Shown in pieces: positions 10,601-17,726 of a DNA stretch of 64,000 bases. Position numbers and translations under genes: made by a program. Each line of letters begins with the position of its first letter. The first letter of the stretch is position 1. The notes under the pieces are model-generated. The model was not told the DNA's origin and did not search any database. It saw only the letters and a program-made list of their open reading frames with translations. Source of the stretch: UBA6168 sp964442355 (GTDB lineage Bacteria > Bacteroidota > Bacteroidia > Chitinophagales > Saprospiraceae); NCBI GenBank assembly GCA_964442355.1, contig CAYTZS010000005.1:7304-71303 (forward strand), read 5' to 3'.

Positions 10601-11397
10601 TCGACCAATAATGATGCAGTATCAAATTTTCCCCGGTCAACGAATACCCGCAATGCCCTTTCCCTCGCCTCCATATTTTTGGGAGAGATTTGCCATGCTT
10701 CCAACCATAAATCAGCGCCTTTTTCAAGTTCACTTTGCTCAAAAAGGCAGACACCTTTCAGCAGAAGGATATTCGCTTGGTTAGTTTCGAGCGCATTCAC
10801 TTTTCTTAGCCCCACCTCTAACTTTTCCAAATGGCGCAAGGCGGTTATGAACTGAAAAGCATTTATATCCTGGCGTATTTGCTCAAGCCAGTCAAGGTGA
10901 ACAGAATCGGTAACTTTTGCCCTCAATTCTTGGAGAATCTGGGTGGTACTATCTTCTATTTTTTGATGAATTGCTTTGGTAGATTCACTGATTTCGAAAA
11001 TCTTCACCTTATAATTTTCCTTAATAAAATGCTCTTTCAACTCTTTGCTCTCATTTATAAACTGGTGAAAAAGTTCGAAGAATCTATTGAGCTGTTCTTG
11101 GTTGGGCGGCAAAATACGAGGGTCTTCTGCAAGGTGCCTCCTAAAATCATGTATGGAAAGTGATTCGCCGAAAAGGACAAAACGGATTAGGAAGTCGTTG
11201 GCCTTTTCTGAAGCGAAAAAATAAAGTTTACGGTCATCAGGAAGCAAGGGAAATTGCTTTTGGTATGCATCTACTGTTTGATTGATAACCTTCTGGAGTT
11301 GCTGCTTGTACGTAGTCTCATTAACTATTTTGAGTCCTTTTTCAATAAGACGTGACCATATGGTTTCAATAAAGGCGCTTTGTAAGGCTTCGAGCAT
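7636..11397 (-). CDS. TPR-GreAB-C-like-PIN conflict-system protein
   Basis: A 1253-residue protein. Residues 1-180 are helical (an effector-associated-like N-terminus plus coiled coil). About 190-770 are TPR-like helical hairpins (LLLKGVCLFEQSELEKGADLWL and repeats). Around 790-820 lies VSPENASKSEYSCFIGKKAG, resembling the GreA/GreB C-terminal FKBP-like fold. About 945-1110 is PIN-like: D954 in VSFALDFTSFF, a following REIIEMER glutamate, and S1092-D1093-D1094 in IVVVSDDLLFL. PIN domains are metal-dependent nucleases. TPR/GreAB-C/PIN architectures are reported, from memory, in comparative studies of bacterial conflict systems. The HEPN-like partner follows after 64 bp. I infer that TPR sensing controls a PIN RNase acting near transcription or translation complexes. 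About 140 C-terminal residues are unassigned. Confidence 0.72.
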   Translation of the reverse strand: MLEALQSAFIETIWSRLIEKGLKIVNETTYKQQLQKVINQTVDAYQKQFPLLPDDRKLYFFASEKANDFLIRFVLFGESLSIHDFRRHLAEDPRILPPNQEQLNRFFELFHQFINESKELKEHFIKENYKVKIFEISESTKAIHQKIEDSTTQILQELRAKVTDSVHLDWLEQIRQDINAFQFITALRHLEKLEVGLRKVNALETNQANILLLKGVCLFEQSELEKGADLWLEAWQISPKNMEARERALRVFVDRGKFDTASLLVDEILETSPYNPFAWAAKTFMGEGKIEEKLKGVPSAILDFNKSRQAFQVRLAGFCVQHQQYEDIGEIFREELEAEITLPPVITFENKGYWLMLANLYIGAILKEHALLPEGVHHSIKTHPRLPLAVAFSEKVLQAFEGTEKWQFLGYYRFELHFAKYCLNATLTEAQKVHEIFQNSLPENIKKEVAIPMGFILLQNRLFDELFQLADSLAYSPDKRILIPKAFSLRMNGETEPAVNALKTYFESVEEIRGGDFQFFIAILYDFTDSQEMRIAHWERFQSKLTHPKERQLAELMAYWATFPSETQKEKALGFYQKLEKEEDNYFKVVIGELLARSGHHMEALDVFKDTANFDEESIEHIRYIETLAITHHDDYEFLQRLESWRRQGFKNNDRFLHWEIMLLQQIPDPEQIAEVAEIGMQHFPGSQEFFLYKAHALERLGKRDELSAFLEKYLSSFRLTEHYVLRLVSLMLRQGMAKQAVELLYPYAENPKKKELRYNYFAAFIQFYRESELKVLAEVTNDCIIEVESNGQLELITVSPENASKSEYSCFIGKKAGEDVRSQLASGLTCSYRVVAIFDKYAGLYKEILTENSNGTFGAFLERIDFPESPSVEEMNRRFVELFGERGDEEKQVREKAILDFNERSIGFSEYTQSQGGNPIRAYYTLVSFGPRIRVWPKTVFPAIDEDVSFALDFTSFFLFYELTKRFGIRFPKKFLVSPFLREIIEMERVRVAMEGESKLSIEITSEGVRPIPHPENYKEIRLQFIEELLSWLDDYCEIKRSRHKLTMLGHIARDERENKLINFGENPMRTFVVDTLFLTGSLDDKIVVVSDDLLFLRQFHGHKNCLSSEMFLSHFLQANQLEEQVFPTMLQFKYAGLTLPFSFVENELFKFIAAQENQYEQCLLNLGSRPELAIRLVKKIYCTNGLIYQKRRTMSQQVFTQYLFELPYNVNTFYNNMQVLLRIEFKFLPETMVADVLNDWAIVCGRGFLRY

Positions 11398-11485
11398 AGT
11401 TGAAGTTTGAATAAGTTTATTTTTTTGTGGTCATAAAATTATATGATGTTTTCCATTCGTATTGCATCATCATATTTTAAAGAGT

Positions 11486-11830
11486 TCACACCCACAACAC
11501 CCTCCCCTCCCTCAAAAAGAAGTGCGCCCTGCACCCCTTCGTCCGATTGATGGAAGGAGTAACCGAAAAGGACTTTCCCTTGTGCCGCTCCACCCGCCAA
11601 AGCGGTCTTGCTGTGGGCAGCAGGTTCAAGTAGATGACCTCTCGGCAGCTGCATGGGCAGCGGAACACGAGACACCATTTGTAGCCTTCTGCGCCCACCC
11701 AATAGGCAACCCGGCGACGGATGCTGCTTTCCTCCGGCATCTCTTCCACACTTTTCAGGGCGTAGCGACAGAAGTGCCGGGAGAACCACAAGCGGATTCT
11801 CCCGACAAATTGTTTCCATAGCCTATTCAT
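11486..11830 (-). CDS. DUF6527-like zinc-binding protein of the Ubl operon
   Basis: A 114-residue protein starting at the ATG at 11828-11830 (MNRLWKQFVG). Its start overlaps the stop of the JAB-E1 gene as ATGA, which indicates translational coupling. It has a cysteine cluster (WCLVFRCPCSCREVIYLNLLP) and ends GCRAHFFLREGRVLWV. This pattern of a Cys cluster, SVTPSI, a Gly-Cys/His-Phe segment and a terminal R-x-G-x-V-x-W matches my recollection of DUF6527, a small family that accompanies bacterial Ubl/E2/E1-JAB operons. The cysteines and histidine suggest one zinc site. Its role is unknown; a target adaptor or E3-like factor is possible. 88 bp separate it from the TPR/PIN gene start, so read-through is possible. 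Confidence 0.75.
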   Translation of the reverse strand: MNRLWKQFVGRIRLWFSRHFCRYALKSVEEMPEESSIRRRVAYWVGAEGYKWCLVFRCPCSCREVIYLNLLPTARPLWRVERHKGKSFSVTPSINRTKGCRAHFFLREGRVLWV

Positions 11831-13248
11831 GCAGGTTGCAGGGTTTTGATGGCGCTGAACTCCGGCATGTCGAGAAACGGCTCCATGTCCCCTCGACCGA
11901 TGTAGCCCATGAGCCGCTTGTCCTCCGACTGGTCGGATTCGTGCTGGTAGGTGCCGTCCACGAGTTCCCAACGTTGGATTTCGAAGTCCCGGTTGGTCGG
12001 GTGCTTGGATAGGGAGTAACGGTAGTGGTGCAGCCTTGCCAGCAGTTCCTGTGCGCCCGCAGCGGCTACCTGCATGTTCACGCTGATAACGGCAGGATTT
12101 TCCACCTTTACATTTTCTACATAGCCCTCTTTCTGTCGGCGGTCGTACTCAGCGGGGTTTGCCCGTTGGAGGCTTGCTGCACTGAGCGCCCCTACCGAAA
12201 AGACCTTCCTTGCCATAAGCGATTGACCCGGCTTCAGGTAGTGGAGGCTGGTGCAGATTTTCTCCACACCCCCTTTCCCATCGGCGATGAGCTTCACGCC
12301 GAGGTCTATGTATGGGATGCCGTAGAAGCTGGCAAGGCGATTGAGGAGGTGCCTGCCGTCCACGGAGTCCATGCAGCCGAAGATAAAATCACAGGTGGCA
12401 ATGTTGCGGAGCAGTTGCGGGTCTTCGTAGAGGTTGACCGGACAGGAATGCACCTTGACGTCCAAGCCCATGCGCTCGACGGCCTCTTTCAGTACGTCGG
12501 TTTTGTAACGGCATTGCAGTGCATCCTCCATCGTGGCATTGACGATGCGGTTGAGGTTCTTCTCCTCCACCCTGTCGGGGTCAATGAGGTACAGCTCACC
12601 TACCCCGTACCTCGCCAATTGCTCAACGAGCGGGCTGCCAGTGCCAGAGCAGCCCACGACCGCAACCCGCAGCTTGCGGAGGAGCCGGTAGGTGCCTTCG
12701 CCAAAAGCCTGCACCGTTCGGATAGCGTATTCCGGCACGTCGTCCCGGACCTCTTCCCTGTCCCAAAGGTGGACGTCGTCGCCCACCAGCCTGACCTGGT
12801 CAATGGGCGTGAAGGAGAGGTCAGGCTCGATGAACCTGCCGAACAGCTTGCCATCGGGGAGCATGATGAGGCTGGCATGTGGAAGGTCGTCGTTGAGCCA
12901 GCCATAGACGGAATCGAAGAGTTCGAGGTCGGAGCGGTCGTCGGTACGGGAGAAGAATGCACCGCCACCAGGGTGGCAGTGGATTTTCGCAATGGACATC
13001 TTGGACTGTGCTGCCCGGATGAGCAGCGGGCGGATGAGTTCCGTTGACCAGTGCAGGAAATCGCCGCTACGGTGGTGGCACTGGTCGTAAGGGATGGGCA
13101 GGATTTCATGCAAGACCAGCCCACGCTGGTTGCCGTTCATGTTCCTGCCACAGAGGGCAACGGCGACGGCTTCCTTGCCGTCGCCTGGAAAAAGATGCTC
13201 TTTCAGTCTTTCATAGTGGCTTCCGCCAATGTTGAAGAACGTTTTCAT
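11827..13248 (-). CDS. JAB deubiquitinase-like / E1 (ThiF) fusion
   Basis: A 473-residue two-domain protein. Residues 1-150 are a JAB/JAMM domain with the metal site HCHPGGGAFFSRTD (H90, H92, S100, D103), expected to be a zinc isopeptidase that cleaves Ubl chains or precursors. Residues about 180-440 are an E1/ThiF adenylating domain: VAVVGCSGTGSPLVEQLA (P-loop 199-206), LIDPDRVEEKNLNR and DFIFGCMDSVDGR. E1 enzymes adenylate the Ubl C-terminus and may pass it to a cysteine; C292 is one candidate. GAGGAAGC lies just upstream of the ATG. It sits 11 bp after the Ubl-E2 gene and overlaps the DUF6527-like gene by 4 bp, so all three form an operon. Such operons are known from comparative genomics as predicted ubiquitin-like modification systems, some antiviral. 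Confidence 0.88.
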   Translation of the reverse strand: MKTFFNIGGSHYERLKEHLFPGDGKEAVAVALCGRNMNGNQRGLVLHEILPIPYDQCHHRSGDFLHWSTELIRPLLIRAAQSKMSIAKIHCHPGGGAFFSRTDDRSDLELFDSVYGWLNDDLPHASLIMLPDGKLFGRFIEPDLSFTPIDQVRLVGDDVHLWDREEVRDDVPEYAIRTVQAFGEGTYRLLRKLRVAVVGCSGTGSPLVEQLARYGVGELYLIDPDRVEEKNLNRIVNATMEDALQCRYKTDVLKEAVERMGLDVKVHSCPVNLYEDPQLLRNIATCDFIFGCMDSVDGRHLLNRLASFYGIPYIDLGVKLIADGKGGVEKICTSLHYLKPGQSLMARKVFSVGALSAASLQRANPAEYDRRQKEGYVENVKVENPAVISVNMQVAAAGAQELLARLHHYRYSLSKHPTNRDFEIQRWELVDGTYQHESDQSEDKRLMGYIGRGDMEPFLDMPEFSAIKTLQPA

Positions 13249-13259
13249 AGCTTCCTCTT

Positions 13260-13964
13260 TTAATGGTTAATGAATTCCCGTTCCAGCCAATGGCTGACGA
13301 GGCTCATGTGGGTGGAGATGTCGTCAACATCGGGACGCCAAGGGTTTTGCCCCGTGCGGTGGCGTGACCACCGTTGGTAGCTCTTGCCCTCGATGGATTG
13401 CGGCAACAGCGCATTGATGCCCCTGCCGTCCGTCCGGACAAGCGGCGGGTGGAAGTAGGCCATGTCAATCTGTGCGGTGGGATAGCCGGGCGGTACCATC
13501 AGGGCAACGTCCACCTTGTCGGTATTGTAGCCAGGCGGAACGGGGAAGTCTCGCACGATGAGCCATTGGTTGCTGCCCTCCTGAACGGTTTCCCAATTGA
13601 AGCCGAAAGCGGCAAGGTAGCCCCTGTCGGCTTCGGGCATCAGGAAGTCGGTGCGCTGCGGTCGCCCCTCGGTCTGGTCGAGGGGGATGGTGGTAAAACG
13701 CTCCACACCACAGGTTGCCAAGTCCACCTTCTCATCCAACTCCACTTTTTCCACCCTGCCGAAGCGGAATAGCTGGTTGAGTTGGAAGCGTTCAGGTGGC
13801 GTCTTGCCAGCAAGCGTCAACAGTTCACGACCCGTCAAGCACTCTTTGTCAGTGACAAAGGTTTTGCGGTCAATCTGTAAGGCGTACCGGCGGCCCCGTG
13901 GGATTTCCTTTCCGGCAGCGTTGAATTCGGCGATGTTGATGACATCAGCATCTAAAACACTCAT
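13260..13964 (-). CDS. Ubiquitin-like / E2-like fusion protein
   Basis: A 234-residue protein. About 20-100 is a bacterial ubiquitin-like domain: RRYALQIDRKTFVTDKECLT, GRELLTLAGKTPPE and ERFTTIPLD, matching the Prok-Ub (multiubiquitin) pattern; only one copy is present. About 105-234 resembles the Prok-E2 type E family: FPVPPGYNTDKVDVALMVPP, MAYFHPPLV, then YQRWSRHRTGQNPW and HMSLVSHWLEREF. There is no cysteine anywhere in the E2-like half (the only two are in the Ubl half), so a classic thioester E2 mechanism is doubtful. The Ubl is followed directly by the E2 part, so freeing its tail would need cleavage, perhaps by the JAB domain next door. First gene of the operon. Confidence 0.85.
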   Translation of the reverse strand: MSVLDADVINIAEFNAAGKEIPRGRRYALQIDRKTFVTDKECLTGRELLTLAGKTPPERFQLNQLFRFGRVEKVELDEKVDLATCGVERFTTIPLDQTEGRPQRTDFLMPEADRGYLAAFGFNWETVQEGSNQWLIVRDFPVPPGYNTDKVDVALMVPPGYPTAQIDMAYFHPPLVRTDGRGINALLPQSIEGKSYQRWSRHRTGQNPWRPDVDDISTHMSLVSHWLEREFINH

Positions 13965-14121
13965 GATAAAAAGAATTTTGAATGAAAATTTATGCCCCCA
14001 CTCTTACCCGGAGGGCACAGGTTTATCTTTCCAGAAGTCTTTGCAGTTGGGCAAATCCTTCTAACTTGGTGCCATTCAATTCGATGTGCGTTTGTCATTG
14101 TTCTGTCAAAGTGGAACTTTA

Positions 14122-14155
14122 TTTGTAGATAAAACTGTTTTTAATTGTAATTTTG
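14122..14155 (+). promoter_or_regulatory. Candidate Bacteroidota promoter for the ImmA/PIN pair
   Basis: TTTG at 14122-14125 and TAATTTTG at 14148-14155 (consensus TAnnTTTG), 22 bp apart. They lie within the divergent intergenic region 13965-14322, about 165 bp before the ImmA start. The long leader reduces confidence. I found no equally good promoter for the opposite Ubl operon. Confidence 0.4.
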
Positions 14156-14322
14156 TAAACAAACCCGACGATTTTCGTTTTAGTTCTCTACATCCAGATT
14201 TTTTTCAATTTTTTTGCCCCGCACTTGCCCGCCCATGAACCTTTAAGCACGAAAGGGCTTACAGTACATATCCCGAAAGCTGCTTTTAAGGCATCGTTTA
14301 ACGAAAAAGACTGATACACACC

Positions 14323-15366
14323 ATGCAAAACTTTCCTGCCCGCCTCAAGTCTGCCAGACTGATGAACGGCATGTCTATACAGGATTTGGTCAACCGGCTC
14401 GACAACAGCATCTCGAAGCAGGCAATCAGCCGCTACGAGAACGGCATCATGCTTCCCTCCGGCGAGAACCTCTCCTTGCTCTGCAAGGCATTGGGGGTGA
14501 AGCCCGATTATTTTGAAAGGGAAAGCAGCGTCGAACTGGCAACGCTGTCCTACCGGAAACTCCAGCGGCTGCCCGTTAAGGAACAGGAACGGGTCAAAGA
14601 GGTGGCAACTGATTTCTTGGAGCGCTACCTCGAATTGGAAAACCTGCTCAGCGAGAAGTCGCACTTGAAGGTGGCTTTGAATCAGTACAAAGTGAGTACC
14701 TGGGAGGATGTTGAGTCCGCCGCCGAGGAATTCCGCAAGAAGATGGGGTTTGGCGACGACCCGCTGCTCAACCTTGTGGAAAGGTTGGAAGAAGAAGGCA
14801 TCAAGGTAGCAGAGATTGATGCCGACCCTGATTTTTCGGGTTTTGCCACGGTGATGAACGGAAGCATCCCGGTCATTGTGCTCAACAAAAACCCAGAAAT
14901 CCCGCTCGACCGCAAGCGCTTTACGCTGGCGCACGAACTGGGGCATTTGCTGCTCGACGTGGAAGGGCTGGACGAGGAGAAAGCCTGCAACCGCTTTGCA
15001 GGGGCGCTGCTGATACCACAGGAACGGATGCGAGAGGAAATGATGGCCCGTCGCCACAACATCCATGTGAAGGAACTGCTGCTGCTCAAGCAGCAATACG
15101 GAATGTCCATGCAGGCTATCCTTTACCGTGCCAAGGACCTGGGCATCATTACGGATTACGTGTTCACGCAGCAGATGCGGTTTTTCAGCCAAATGGGAAT
15201 GCGCAAACAGGAGCCAGGCAAGTTTACCGGGGAAGAACGCTCGCACCGCTTCATGCAACTGCTGCTGCGGGGCATCGCCGAGGAAGTCATTTCCACTTCG
15301 AAGGCGGCAGCGCTCTGCAACATGAAGCTCGCCGACTTCATGGAAGAACTGGTAAAACTAAACTGA
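14323..15366 (+). CDS. XRE-type HTH / ImmA-IrrE metallopeptidase (antitoxin-like)
   Basis: A 347-residue protein. Residues 4-62 are an XRE/Cro helix-turn-helix (ARLKSARLMNGMSIQDLVNR, then SKQAISRYENG). About 125-245 is an ImmA/IrrE (COG2856) zinc peptidase with FTLAHELGHLLLD: H204, E205, H208, probably with E219 as third ligand, followed by CNRFAGALLIPQE. The fold cleaves specific repressors in mobile-element and stress regulation. Its stop (TGA 15364-15366) overlaps the ATG of the PIN gene, so the two are translationally coupled. I infer a toxin-antitoxin pair in which the HTH half binds the shared promoter. The gene could also be a plain regulator. Confidence 0.85.
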   Translation: MQNFPARLKSARLMNGMSIQDLVNRLDNSISKQAISRYENGIMLPSGENLSLLCKALGVKPDYFERESSVELATLSYRKLQRLPVKEQERVKEVATDFLERYLELENLLSEKSHLKVALNQYKVSTWEDVESAAEEFRKKMGFGDDPLLNLVERLEEEGIKVAEIDADPDFSGFATVMNGSIPVIVLNKNPEIPLDRKRFTLAHELGHLLLDVEGLDEEKACNRFAGALLIPQERMREEMMARRHNIHVKELLLLKQQYGMSMQAILYRAKDLGIITDYVFTQQMRFFSQMGMRKQEPGKFTGEERSHRFMQLLLRGIAEEVISTSKAAALCNMKLADFMEELVKLN

Positions 15367-15875
15367 TGCGGGTAACGGTCACCGATGCCAATATCTTCAT
15401 TGACCTCATCAAGCTGGACTTGATGGCCCACCTCTTTGCCATCGAACTGGAGATTTTCACGACTGCCGAGGTATTGGGGGAATTGAACGATGCACAAGCA
15501 GCCCTGATGCGGCAGTTTGAGCAGGATGGGTTGCTTATCGTCAAGTTGTTGTCGGAGACGGAACGAAATGCTGTGTCGCAGTTGAAAGCGCAAGCCGGAC
15601 TGTCCTATACCGACCGCACGGTCATCGTCCTGGCTGAATCGCTGGACGCCCTTTTGTTGACAGGTGATGGCAAGGTGCGCAAGTACTGCCTTGCCCAAAG
15701 GAAGGAGGTCAGGGGCATCATCTGGCTGTTTGACCGCTTTCTGGAGCTTCAATGCATTGACCATGCCCTTGCGGTGGAGAAAATGGAGGGGCTGATGCGC
15801 ATAAATAATCGGTTGCCGGTGGAGGAATGCTTGGAGCGAATCAAGAAATGGAAAGAGGACAGAGAAGTAAGTTAG
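15366..15875 (+). CDS. PIN-domain RNase (toxin-like partner of ImmA)
   Basis: A 169-residue single-domain protein with a complete PIN acidic set: D7 in VTDANIFID, E39 in AEVLGELND, D83 in SYTDRTVIVLAE and D101 in LLLTGDGKVRKY. PIN/VapC-type toxins cut RNA in a Mg-dependent way. The start overlaps the upstream stop by one base (TGATG), which favours co-production with the ImmA protein. It ends convergently with the SecB-like gene, overlapping by 4 bp. The C-terminal helical tail (about 120-169) is longer than in minimal VapC proteins. Confidence 0.83.
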   Translation: MRVTVTDANIFIDLIKLDLMAHLFAIELEIFTTAEVLGELNDAQAALMRQFEQDGLLIVKLLSETERNAVSQLKAQAGLSYTDRTVIVLAESLDALLLTGDGKVRKYCLAQRKEVRGIIWLFDRFLELQCIDHALAVEKMEGLMRINNRLPVEECLERIKKWKEDREVS

Positions 15876-16345
15876 TTTTCTTTTTCTGCCCTGCTCAGGT
15901 AATCCCTGACCACATCGCCGGGATTGAGGATTGGAATGTAGAAGTCTCCTTGGAATTTTCCGATTGTTCTGAGCGCAATCATCCCACGCATTGTGCTGAT
16001 GGCGATTCCGGTTAGGATGGCTAAAAATTCCTCCGGCAACTGCACCTCTTTGCTCCCCATATCAAGAAACTGTTTCAGGTTCTCAATTTTGTACTCGACC
16101 AGACCCACAAACTTTAGCAAGATTTCGTTCAAAACCTCTCTGTCGTAGGCGTAAACTACCTCTACTACGACAGCAAACGTTTCATCCTTAATGTCCCAGA
16201 TGTAGTCAAACGTGAACCCAAAATCAAGTTTGCCTTCGTCAAAATCATCAGCGACACTTTCTGGTATTCCAGGCATTATCAACTCCAATTCTTGGATGTT
16301 GGATATTTTGTAGTTGACGTTGCTGGGTACATTCTTCTTTACCAT
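15872..16345 (-). CDS. SecB-like chaperone of a TAC toxin-antitoxin system
   Basis: A 157-residue protein with a SecB-like outline: early strands (FGFTFDYIWDIKDETFAVVV), a central LKFVGLVEYKIEN, then LPEEFLAILTGIAISTMRGM and the end IPILNPGDVVRDYL, comparable to the SecB core (lP.., STxRG.., P.lNP). It is the last gene of a three-gene minus-strand run, 4 bp after the antitoxin. In toxin-antitoxin-chaperone (TAC) modules a SecB-like protein protects an unstable antitoxin and may double as an export chaperone. The identification rests on pattern plus gene order; SecB itself is usually an acidic tetramer of similar length. Confidence 0.7.
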   Translation of the reverse strand: MVKKNVPSNVNYKISNIQELELIMPGIPESVADDFDEGKLDFGFTFDYIWDIKDETFAVVVEVVYAYDREVLNEILLKFVGLVEYKIENLKQFLDMGSKEVQLPEEFLAILTGIAISTMRGMIALRTIGKFQGDFYIPILNPGDVVRDYLSRAEKEN

Positions 16346-16349
16346 GAAC

Positions 16350-16823
16350 TCAAGCTATTTTCAATTTTCTGTAAATTGGCGTAACCATCTCCCAAGTACC
16401 TTCACCTTGGTGCCGAGTAACGGGGTTTGGCAAATGATGCTTCCTTTCGGGCGAGTTAAGCGCCTGCTTTGACATCATGCCGTTTTTTACAAGAATGGAA
16501 AAGGGCGCTCGGCGAACATAATCAGACTTTCTCCGAACCATGCCCTTGGCTTCTTTTTCTGCTACCTCCTTCAAGTCCTCGAACTCAAGAATCGGCGCTT
16601 TCCCAATGGCAAGCGAAACTTCTATCAATTTAGATAGACGGTGATTGAACTCGCCACTCAGCAACTGGGTCACATATCCCTTGCTGACACCCAGTTTTTC
16701 AGCAAACTGGGTACGCGTCATCTTATTTTCAGCGAGGTAATCTTCGACGGCGTTGTAGAGGTCATTCTGGATTTTGGTTATCCAAAATGTGTCGGTGTGG
16801 AGGAGTTCCTGGTAGGTTTTCAT
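16350..16823 (-). CDS. HTH antitoxin with probable chaperone-addiction tail
   Basis: A 157-residue protein starting at the ATG at 16821-16823 (MKTYQELLHTD); the longer frame needs a TTG two codons earlier. Residues about 25-75 are an XRE-type HTH (NKMTRTQFAEKLGVSKGYVT, then QLLSGEFNHRLS). The remaining 80 residues are polar and look unstructured, ending WEMVTPIYRKLKI. In TAC systems such a C-terminal extension (chaperone addiction region) is bound by the SecB-like chaperone; I infer that here. It lies 28 bp after the toxin and 4 bp before the chaperone. It probably represses its own promoter through the palindrome at 17266-17283. Confidence 0.75.
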   Translation of the reverse strand: MKTYQELLHTDTFWITKIQNDLYNAVEDYLAENKMTRTQFAEKLGVSKGYVTQLLSGEFNHRLSKLIEVSLAIGKAPILEFEDLKEVAEKEAKGMVRRKSDYVRRAPFSILVKNGMMSKQALNSPERKHHLPNPVTRHQGEGTWEMVTPIYRKLKIA

Positions 16824-16851
16824 GTGCAAATGGATTAGTGCTCAACGTTTT

Positions 16852-17262
16852 TCAACCTTTCGACGCAAAGTAAGCGAGCTTTATTTCTCGCATTTTTGCT
16901 ATTGCCAAAGAAGTTTTATCTTCTTTTTTCTTTTTCAACTCTCCTAAAACAATGATTTTAGAAGATTCGTCCTCAAAAAGATAGACGCGAAGTCGGTGCA
17001 CCCGGATTTCAAAATCTTTGTGCGTGTCGTTCTTCTTTCGATGTTTTAATTCTTGGAACCAATCGGTTGGGACACGCGTACCCTTTGAAAGGTGGACTAT
17101 AATAGATTGAATGCGCTCAAGGCTTTTCGTCTGACTTCCTGCCTTTTCCATTTCTTCCCAAAAATCGTTGTACGGGCATTTCCCATCCATCGACAACTTG
17201 AAGAAAGGTTCAACGGGGTGAGGGGGCAACCCTTCAATGCAAAGAAGTGCAAAGTTAGGCAT
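16852..17262 (-). CDS. RelE/HigB-type toxin of the TAC operon
   Basis: A 136-residue basic protein and first gene of the operon. Features compatible with the RelE/ParE fold: an N-terminal helical part (YNDFWEEMEKAGSQTKSLER), then alternating strands with conserved basics (FQELKHRK, FEIRVHRLRVYLF, then KIIVLGELKKKKEDK) and a final helix (AIAKMREIKLAYFAS). Members of the fold cleave ribosome-bound mRNA. The order toxin-antitoxin-chaperone is the HigB-HigA-SecB-like arrangement. A perfect palindrome begins 4 bp before its start codon. Toxin identity is inferred from fold pattern and context. Confidence 0.72.
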   Translation of the reverse strand: MPNFALLCIEGLPPHPVEPFFKLSMDGKCPYNDFWEEMEKAGSQTKSLERIQSIIVHLSKGTRVPTDWFQELKHRKKNDTHKDFEIRVHRLRVYLFEDESSKIIVLGELKKKKEDKTSLAIAKMREIKLAYFASKG

Positions 17263-17265
17263 GTT

Positions 17266-17283
17266 GTTTAGTTATTACTAAAC
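17266..17283. promoter_or_regulatory. Palindromic operator of the TAC operon
   Basis: GTTTAGTTATTACTAAAC has 7-bp perfect arms (GTTTAGT and ACTAAAC) around TATT, directly before the toxin start codon. This is the size and place expected for an HTH-antitoxin operator. Confidence 0.6.
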
Positions 17284-17726
17284 TTTTGATTAGTTTTAAG
17301 TAAAAATTACGCCAAACTGACAATCTGAACGAAAAATTTGAGTGGAAGGCAGCCAGTGTCAGACTATTCTGATTGTGAGCAGGCACAAATTATCCACAAA
17401 TTTAATCTATATGGTCCGTGTGAGCAAGTGCCCGTATCTCACCCGCCAAACCCGCCACTTCCTTCCTTTGCACCGCGAGTTCCCCCTCCTAGAACGCCTT
17501 CTGCTTCGGGAAAGAAACCCCACCACTCCCCTACCCTACTCAGCGTTTACAACGCTTCAAATAACCTAAGTTATTTAAGTGAGTCGTAGCGCTGTGTTAT
17601 TTTATTTTTAACTTTATAACTATTTTACTTTATTTATTTATAAATAAAATATTGTTTTTCAACGACTGGTAGGTAACTTTGTGCCGCCTCATGTCCAGCC
17701 ATTAGCGGCAGGAAGGGCAAACAAAA
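17284..17726. other. Intergenic region with one DnaA-box-like site
   Basis: 443 bp between the divergent TAC and KilA-N genes, with no credible gene. 17390-17398 reads TTATCCACA, a perfect DnaA-box consensus, but it is single. 17600-17660 is very AT-rich (a TTTTTAACTTTATAAC unit) and resembles the repeats at 18597-19230. Confidence 0.5.

Noticed and set aside
12025..13047. 340-codon open frame opposite the JAB-E1 gene
   Set aside because: It mirrors the real gene's third positions; the minus-strand frame has JAB and ThiF motifs and operon spacing.
14188..15258. 356-codon open frame opposite the XRE-ImmA gene
   Set aside because: The plus strand has HTH and HELGH motifs; the minus frame has no motif and overlaps the likely promoter.
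17390..17398. Second replication origin from a perfect DnaA box
   Set aside because: A single 9-bp match without iterons or a nearby initiator is expected by chance or unrelated use.
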